Below are positions 28,601 to 37,600 of a stretch of DNA of 64,000 nt, in pieces. The notes below the pieces were generated by a model, which did not search any database, was not told where the DNA came from, and was given only the letters and a program-made list of their open reading frames with translations. The position numbers and the translations under genes were made by a program. Positions within the stretch are counted from its first letter, which is position 1, and each line of letters starts with the position of its first letter. Origin of the DNA: Siphonodentalium dalli (Eukaryota; Mollusca; Scaphopoda; Gadilida; Siphonodentaliidae); NCBI GenBank assembly GCA_032622095.1, contig CP136061.1, positions 188,300,369-188,364,368 of the forward strand, given 5' to 3'.

Positions 28601-31600
28601 TAAATATCTCACGGAGTGCGCTATGGTGCGTTCGCTTTGTGTGTGTGTGTGTGTGTCGTTCCTCCACATGTAAAAATAGCAGCGTCGTGATATGGCCTCG
28701 CGGCTCAAATAACGATAAACCCCAACACATATAAACACACCGGTTAATATGTACGTAGTACCATGGAAAGTTTGGTTTGCGTGCAATTGCCCGCTCTTTG
28801 ACCAATCAACCAGTTCAAACTTCTACTACAATTTAAACAATAAACAGTTATCATGGCTTTGTACTCTGTATAGATCGAGAACAAGTCTGCGTAGTGTGCG
28901 AACAGTTCCGTTGATTGGTACTCTATATATGAAAATCAAAAAGTTAAATTATTCATGAGTAGCGAGCTTACAGGCGGAAATAATTACATTCAATTAATAA
29001 TGTATATTGGCTGTTGTGAACTTCCCCAGGATATAGGACAGATTACGCAAAAGAAGCAACGTTTATCATATATTTTATCATAGTTGAGTACTTGTGCGGA
29101 ATTGTTGGAACTGGCGTATATCTGGATTAGTAGCGAATGTTGGATGAGCTGCCTCATATATTTACACCATGAGTTACGAATGCACACCTAATAATAGGGA
29201 AATGCACACAATGATTTTACTATAGAGTTGAATATACTAAATTGTCTGTACGCAAGTGCCATATTTCGGCAACGATCAAAAAATGTTAGGTCTAAACATT
29301 GGCCTAGATTTTCTAAGTGGTTCTTTTATTTTAAAATGAGGCCTCTCGAAATAAATGTTGGAAAAGTTCTTGCATTATGGGACATGATTGTGAAGCAAAA
29401 TATCAGCGATTATAAACTTCGGCATCCCCCAGAGGGTTTATTGTGACCCAAATCGCTGAGCACTTTTGCACCGCATAAGGGAGTATTTCCCCAGAATCAC
29501 CCGCATAAGGGTGTATTCCCCCGGAACCCCGCAGAGCTATCTGTCACCCACTATATTGGCCATTATTAATTATATATGCCATTTACTAAGAGGCGATATA
29601 ATTAATAAATAGGGTATTACTTGGTTGGTTTGATATTATAAGGTCTGCTATCAGCCCTCGGTAACCTTCGGCCTCAGGCTGATATGAGGTTACCTCTAAA
29701 TTAACGTTTACCTATCGGGCCTAATATCAAACCAACCAAGTGATATCCTCTAAATGAACCGTCCCCACGATAGCCTCGGTGAATTGCCGTTTGTGTGGCA
29801 TTCCAGTCAATTGATCTGAACATACATGTATATACATGGGGATTGAAACACAAGTTTTGTCAACTTAGTGACGTCCCTGCCCCGCACAAAAGCTGTAACA
29901 TAACATTTAAACAAGATGACAGGATGAAAATTGTGTATTTTAGCATGGAAACAGGTGTGATTATTTGTGCAGGGTGTGTTATGAGTATTTTTATCTCTCA
30001 TGTTGTCATAAGTTGTGTCTAAATAGGCCGGGCATTTAAATTTTAAATGTGTTTACAAAGACAGGTTGTCGTAATGGGAGAGAAATAAATTATGTTACCC
30101 AAAACGTTTTGTTGCAGTAATGTTGGACTGTGTAATATGATATAGCAATATATTTCGTCTGTGATCATTTTCAGAGATTCCGCAGAGAAGATGCTTAGTA
30201 TTCTCTGTACGAAAGTTATTCGCTTCAAGTTTGTGGTAGAATATTCTTCTCTGGTTGGTGAACAATGGATAGTGGAAGAAGAAATTACTAGCATCCTCCC
30301 ATGGGAAACCACATTGACATTCAGGACTATCTGCTAAGTGAGTAGTGTGCTTTAGGTAGCTACAATAGTTTCGGAGTTTACAATGGTTCACACAATCTCC
30401 CGATGACCTCTTCTACAAACTGGATAGCGTTTTGGAGCTGGGGAGATTATGTTTGGGTGTGTTTGAAATCGGATATATTTTCCGAATCTATGACAAACGA
30501 AGGGAGCTTATTCCAGTCAATCAACAGGCAGTCAGTATAATCCGCATAAATACGATGGACACACATGCGCCTTTTTAATGTCGAATTCTGAATCGTATTG
30601 TGATTTGAATCGATATCGAACCATTTTTTGTACAAATGCATATATTATTTTTGTCTTTGGCTTTGTACTTGGTTTGATATTTGGCCCAATATCACATCAA
30701 CCAAATAATACTATATTTATTAATCAGATCACCTCTAAGTAACTGACAGTTCTTTTATACGTGACATAGAACAACTCTATATCTACAAATATATTGAAAT
30801 ATACAGCGAAATAGAGTTGCAGCATGTCGTAAAACTATATTACTCGGATTTGTGATGTCGTAAAACGATATTACTTTAATTGGTGATGTCGTAAAATTAT
30901 ATTACTAGTTTTAAGGGCAAATTGAAGCTTTATTCACATAGTTCGAAAACAGGCTGTTCTGAAAAAAAATGTTAGATAAAACATTATTTGTAAATCATTG
31001 ATATTGGACCAACCACCTTCGAGAAAGAAATTTTGCTACCAGCAGGCGAAAGAGAAGCAATTGAACTGTGATTATATATGGAGCGACTCAACCTTAAACG
31101 TCGCCGCGTCTATAGACTCACGCGCGTCCACACTTGCTTAAGACTTGGTTGGATATATCCTGATATGACCCCCCTCATAGCTGTTTTTCCTTCTTCCGCT
31201 GGTCTTTGATATTGAATGCAGTGGTTGATGAACTAAAACGCAAATAGCTGTCCTGGCAACGTGTCACATATCCAGGTGGCCTTGGTTGTTTCTATATCAC
31301 TTGGTGTTTATTATTATGCAAATATAAATATAGTAATTGTATTACTCTCGGGGGATATAGAGGCTAATACTGAACCGAAGGAGTCCATGGCATAATGCTG
31401 GTAATATAGAGCGTAATCCTTGACCGAATGGCGCGTCTCAAACCATCAGAAAATAAGCAACTCTGATGTACACACCGACGGGTATCATTAACCCACCAGA
31501 AATGACAGATATGTGCTATCTAAATACTCTGACATATGTACGTGAAAGGGGTAAAATCAGTGTGGATTGAAGTACATATTGACAATCCTGATCCGGTGTT

Positions 31601-34600
31601 GTATAGGCCTCCAAATACCAACGAGTCTCATTTGGGCAGAAATTTTACTAAATATAAGTTCATCTTGGGACGGAGATAACTTGATAATATTAGCGGCAGA
31701 CTTTAATGAAATTTACAGGATGGATGTGAATGGAGTTTATGGGGAAATAGAAAGACATTCTAGAATCTTACATGGAGCAAAACGTGTTTAGTCCCACCAA
31801 TTTTGCAGCTACATGTACATCCTCTTCATCCATTGGCCATTTGGTCAGTGAAGGTATCAGTGTTGAATGATGTGATGTCATGAACAATATATTATAATAT
31901 GGAATTGTATTTCACGTCCATGTATGTAGTACTAACGCCGAGGGGAAATTTATCGCGACATAACAAATCTATCAAAAGACGAATCTGGAATTTTGTAGTT
32001 CAGTTGACTAAGCATGAAGGAATGTCTTTTGGCTTATTTCAGAAGCTCCTGTACAGGTAATATCAGCAGATCACACCATTTTTTCAATCGCTATCTGACA
32101 AACATCCCCAATAAAACTATATTAATGAAGAAAACAATGTCCGGAATTTGTAATGTCTGAAAAGTCACAAACTAGCAACAAATAAAAACACTACCGACAT
32201 GAAGTTGTGGCTGCCATTAGAAAAAGTTAGGAAAGTGTCAACTTGGAGAGTGGCTAATGTCAAATGTTAAAGTTAATGGAGCGATATAACGAGGAAAGTT
32301 GGAATGTTTATGTAATCCTAGGTGTCAATTCAAAGAGCAAAATCCAAGATGGGTTTCGTCGAAAAACGTTCAAATTCGGTGCCTGTAAATTTTCAAAATA
32401 ATTCTAAAATAAATGAGGGCTGCAGTGTGTGCCGATCGATTGCTGCTGTTGGGGGTGTTTTTCAGCGAATTTCGAAAACAACTGATGGCTCCCATCTAGC
32501 GGTCATCCAGAAGAGCCATTAGAAACGTGCTGACGATAGGACCAGGGATGTGGCCTGTAGTATGTGCCGAAGGATTTAGTCATGCAAAGAGTAAAATACA
32601 AGATGGCCGATGGCGGTCATGTTTTTAACGTAATGGGGAAAACAAATTTATAGCCCATTTAGTGATCGCCAAAAAATACATATATAGGTTGGTGACAATC
32701 GGACGAGCATGTGGTCTGTATGGTGTTCCAAAGGATTTAGTAATTCCAAGATGGCTGCGGCAGCCATGTTTTCTTGGAAACTCTTTGAAATTCGATAACT
32801 CCCATCTAGAGTTGATCATAAACAATTCTCCAATAAATTAGGGCTGCAGAATGTGAGGGCTGCAGGGTGTGCCGATCGATTCAAATTTGAAATCCAAGAT
32901 GGCTGCTGGCGGCTATATTTTTAATAGATTTCGGGGAAAAATCGATGACTCCCATCTGGGGGTCACCCGAAGATCCGTATAAAGTTTGGTGACAAACGAA
33001 TGAGGATGTGGCCTGTATGATTTGCCGAAAGATTTAGTCATGTAAAGAGGAAAATCCAAGATGGCCGCTGGCGGCCATGTTTATCAGTGTAGTTGATGGC
33101 TGCCACCTAGTGGTCACCCGCGACGATCCGTATGAAGGTGTGGTCAGTATGGTGTGCCTAATACCTCGCTCCCAACTAGAGGTGATCCTAAACATGCCTG
33201 TACATTTCCACCAATAAATACGGGCTGCAGGTTGTGAAATTTGAAATTCAAGATGCCTGCTGGTAGCCATGTTATTAACGAATTTTGGGGGAAATCGATT
33301 ACTCCCATCTAGAGGTCACCCCGAATATCCAAATAAAGTTTAGTGACGATCGTGGAGAATGTGACATGTAGGGTGTGCTAAATGAAATGTTGACGGATGG
33401 CGACGCACACACGCTCGGGCGCACGCACGGACGACGGATACAAACACATTGGAAGAGCTCAAAATTGTCAAGTTGAACTAAAGCGGTATTATGATTCCAA
33501 AACTGGTGAATTACTAGTAATGGAAACACAAATGCTTACGTTGATGGAAAAGCTTATAGAAAACACTGCTTGACAACAAGAGTGCCTCTATTCCACCAAT
33601 ACATATTTGGTATCACCATTAGACAAAGCTAAAGTCTTAAATGACTATACTTTTAGTTCTATGTCAGTGCACGGTCGATGACTCTAAACAATTTTTTCCT
33701 GAAATTCCCATAGTGTTACCTCCTACAAAACTAAACGATATCAAATAACTACAGAAGAAATATCCTAAACAAACTTAAAACAGGGTTCTGATATGTTAAA
33801 CCTTGAAAAAACTGCCCAACTTCCCTGTCTGGACATATACGATTCGTCGTTCTTTTGATCATGGTAAGGTGGTATGCTGCATGTTGTGACAAAAGCCCGT
33901 TGACAAGATGTGGTATAAAGGTCTCTGAATTAAATTAGCCGTCAGTGGAATGTTTAGCAAAGTCAATTCACTGCTCAAATCTTATCTCAGCAACAAACCA
34001 CAAAGAGTTTTTATAGATAAAGAATCATGTAACTGGGCAATAGTAACCACTGTTGTTCCTCAAGCATCTGTTTATTCTCCTTTATACTAACGACATTACT
34101 CCTGGTATATTTTTTATAAAATATAAGACTATTTGCGAATGACACATCTATATTCCTAATAACTGAGAGCAAGAACTTACCTGTAATGTTTTTAAACATT
34201 GAAAAAATAGTCAGATGGTCGTCCCAATTGTTATGTTCATTAATCCATTAAAATAGAACTTTATTAGACTCAAGGAAAAATGCCACTAACCATCCTCATC
34301 TTCTGACTAATAATGTATGTCTTAATTTGGTAACAACACATACACATATAGGACTGACTCTGAATAACGAGGGAGCATGGGGTTATCAACTTTTGTCACA
34401 TCACATTGAAGGGAACATATTTAATGTAATTCGTAACATGTACAGCAATGGTAAGTCATATGTTGCTACTAACGGGGTATCCCCAGATTTAATCTAAAGC
34501 TTAATTAGTGTCAGACAAGGTGATAATAAATCGCCCCTCCTCTTTGCTCTATATATATACCTGATTGATCAAGAAAATGTCTTGAATATATGGGGTTGTG

Positions 34601-37600
34601 ACGTCGTGGATTTTTCTGGATTAAAAGGTTTAAGGGTTGATGAATATCCATCCATCTTTTTATAATGTTATATGCGGATGACACTATAGTGATAAATCAA
34701 TAGTGATAAGAGAAAGATTATGATTTTTATGAGAAAACCGCGTTAAACAAACACATTTAAACTTCATGGAAGCAGTATCGGTATCTGTGAACAGTATTTC
34801 ACGTACGGGGTACTTTTGGAGCCGAGAAGAATGAGCGCTGTAGATCAGCGAAAAAAGCCATGTTTTCATTGATTAACAAAGTCAGGACTCACAAATAGAT
34901 ATTGGGGGTATAGTAGAAATGTATGAGAAAGCCATTGTACCTACTCTTCGTTATGGCTTGGAAATATGGGGATTTGAACATATTGAGGGAATATGTAAGT
35001 TAGTACGTTGGTTTTTGAATTTAATTTGTCATAAAAAAGACAACACCAAATGTTTTTGTTTATGGGGAGTTAGGTGTATAGCCTACCGATTTAAAAATAA
35101 AACTAAGGTGCCTTGGCTATTGGGGAGATTGATTATGGGAAATAGCTGTAAACTAGCATATAAACTGTATTGTATGATGTATGCTATTCATGATTCTAAC
35201 CAAATCGAATACCCTTAGATTGACTATGTGAATACGACGCTTTGTGAACATGGCATGATGGAAATCTGGACGTATCAACATGTACAAAACATTAATTGGT
35301 TTTACGAAACTTGTAAGAGGACGTTATGTGACCTTTATATACAGAAATGGATGGGAAATATACGATCCTCTACTAAATGTATTTTCTACAATCAGATCAG
35401 GTGCGATTTTATTAGACCTAAGTACTTTTCACTTCCATGTATCAGCAGTGTAACAATACTGATGAAATTCAGAACCAGAAATCATAAGTTAGCGATAGAA
35501 ACCGGATCGTGGAATAACATAAGTCGCTTTCAGATAGTCTGTTCACTATGCGAGCAAGGTCTTGGTGATGAATACCATTTGCTCTCACATGTGGAATTCT
35601 TAAAGAACTAAGAGAAAAATATATTGCTAGATATTTGTACAATGACCCGACCATATCAAAGTTGATTAAGTTATTCAATACACACGACGAAGAAACAGTC
35701 ATTAATCTCGCGACATTTATTCAGAAAGCGACGGCGAATTTGCAACCATCTCTGACATTGATAATCTATAAATGTACAATGACCGGTAGTGGTCCTAGTA
35801 CGCTGAATATATACATGTATATGGTGTTACATTCAATTTCGTATATTGCATTTATGTATTGTTACTTACCTTATACATGTGTATATATGTATTATGACAC
35901 TCACTTGATTATGTATACTCTCTTGTGAAGAGAGAGAGAGATATAATGAATTATTAAAACTTGAAATTAAAAAACTTGAAACTATATCAACAGTAACAGA
36001 AAAGGTTGAACCTAGTACAAATATTTCGATATCGTTTTTAATGTGTACTGAAACGCTTGAACGTATACATTTTACCTGGATTCTCCCAGTATGTAAATAT
36101 GCCTCAACAGTCTTGGATAATTGTCCAAAATATTTCAACAGTTGGAAATTTCATACCTGCCAAAACATTAGTTGGAATGGTCATCAGTTGGAAATTTTCC
36201 AACATTAGGGGGGTGACAGGTTGGAAATTTCCAACACTTGGAAAGCTTGTGTCCTGGTCCTCCCCCGTGGATAGTCAAAACTGATACTAAATTTAAGAAA
36301 ACAATATTGTCATACATTTGGTCAACATTGTCATTGGAATTGTCATCATTTGGAAATTTTCCAACCTAAGTGGGGGGTGTCAGGTTTGAAATTTCCAACT
36401 CTAAGAAGACTTGAGGCTAGTCTAGATGCTAGGATTTTGCGATTTTCTTGTTCAGATTTCAAAATTTTCGAACACCGGGCCGAACCATGGTCTGCCCGGT
36501 GTGTCACTGTCCCTCCCCCGTGACCAAAACAAAACTGCTAATTAGTTTAACAAAACAATAGTTTAGTACATTCGGTCTAACTTGTGGACTGAAATGGTCA
36601 TCAGTTGGAGAATTTCCCAACCTAAGAGGGAGTATGAGGTTTGATATTTCCCACACTAGGGAAGCTTCAGTTGAGGCCAGTCCAGATGCTAGGATTTGCG
36701 ATTTTCTTGTATAGTTTTCCAAATTTTCTCACACCGGGCTGAACAAACATAGACGGACACAATGTCCTGGTCTCTTACCCGTAGCCGTGTGCATTTGTCT
36801 GGAGTAGGCTACTAGATGTTAGGATTTATGCAATTCTCAGGTTAAAGTATCTGAATTTTCTTATACCGGGCATATAGAACAACATAGGATATTAGGCCTG
36901 AGGACTGATGTGCAAGGGGGTGCAAATGGAATTATGCAAAACTTGTGTTATTCTGATTCAAGGGGGGTGCAAATGGAATTTCCCAATGTGGACACCCCCA
37001 AACGGAGTCCCTCTAGCCACATCCCTGAGTGCGACATCCCATGTTGAAATATGGTAAAATTCGTCAGAGCATTAAAAGCGGCATAATCCATCTAATGAAT
37101 ATCGACAGATTTATGGTTCGTCTTCCTTTTCCCGAGTTGAAGAGTTCTCTCAACTTTAAAGTGTTATGATTTCGGTAAAAAAAACATATGGTGATATGTA
37201 TTTCTGACGGAGGTCATTTAATACTGATCATTTCAGTATCTATAATGTGAAATTCGTCGCCCAGTTGTGACTAACACTAGGTATATTTACGCTCAGAATA
37301 GTTTATAACGCTTACGGATCCAGTTTAACTCGGAGGTGGTGGTTTCTTGTTCTGACCCGCAGAATGCTTGACACGAGCTTATTACCTACGCTACCAAGGT
37401 ACATCTCTTTGTCGAAATCTGTTTTTGTTATTCGATAGAGGGCGTATTCACTTGAAGTTGAGGTATAGCCCCTCCATTCTTGGATATAGTTATCTTCCAG
37501 TTGTGGATTGGATCAAACCTTAATCAGCAAGAGTAGACTTTTATTTTTATTTTAAGCGTTTATAGCATAATGGTATGTGTGTGTATATCCTGAGTATCTG

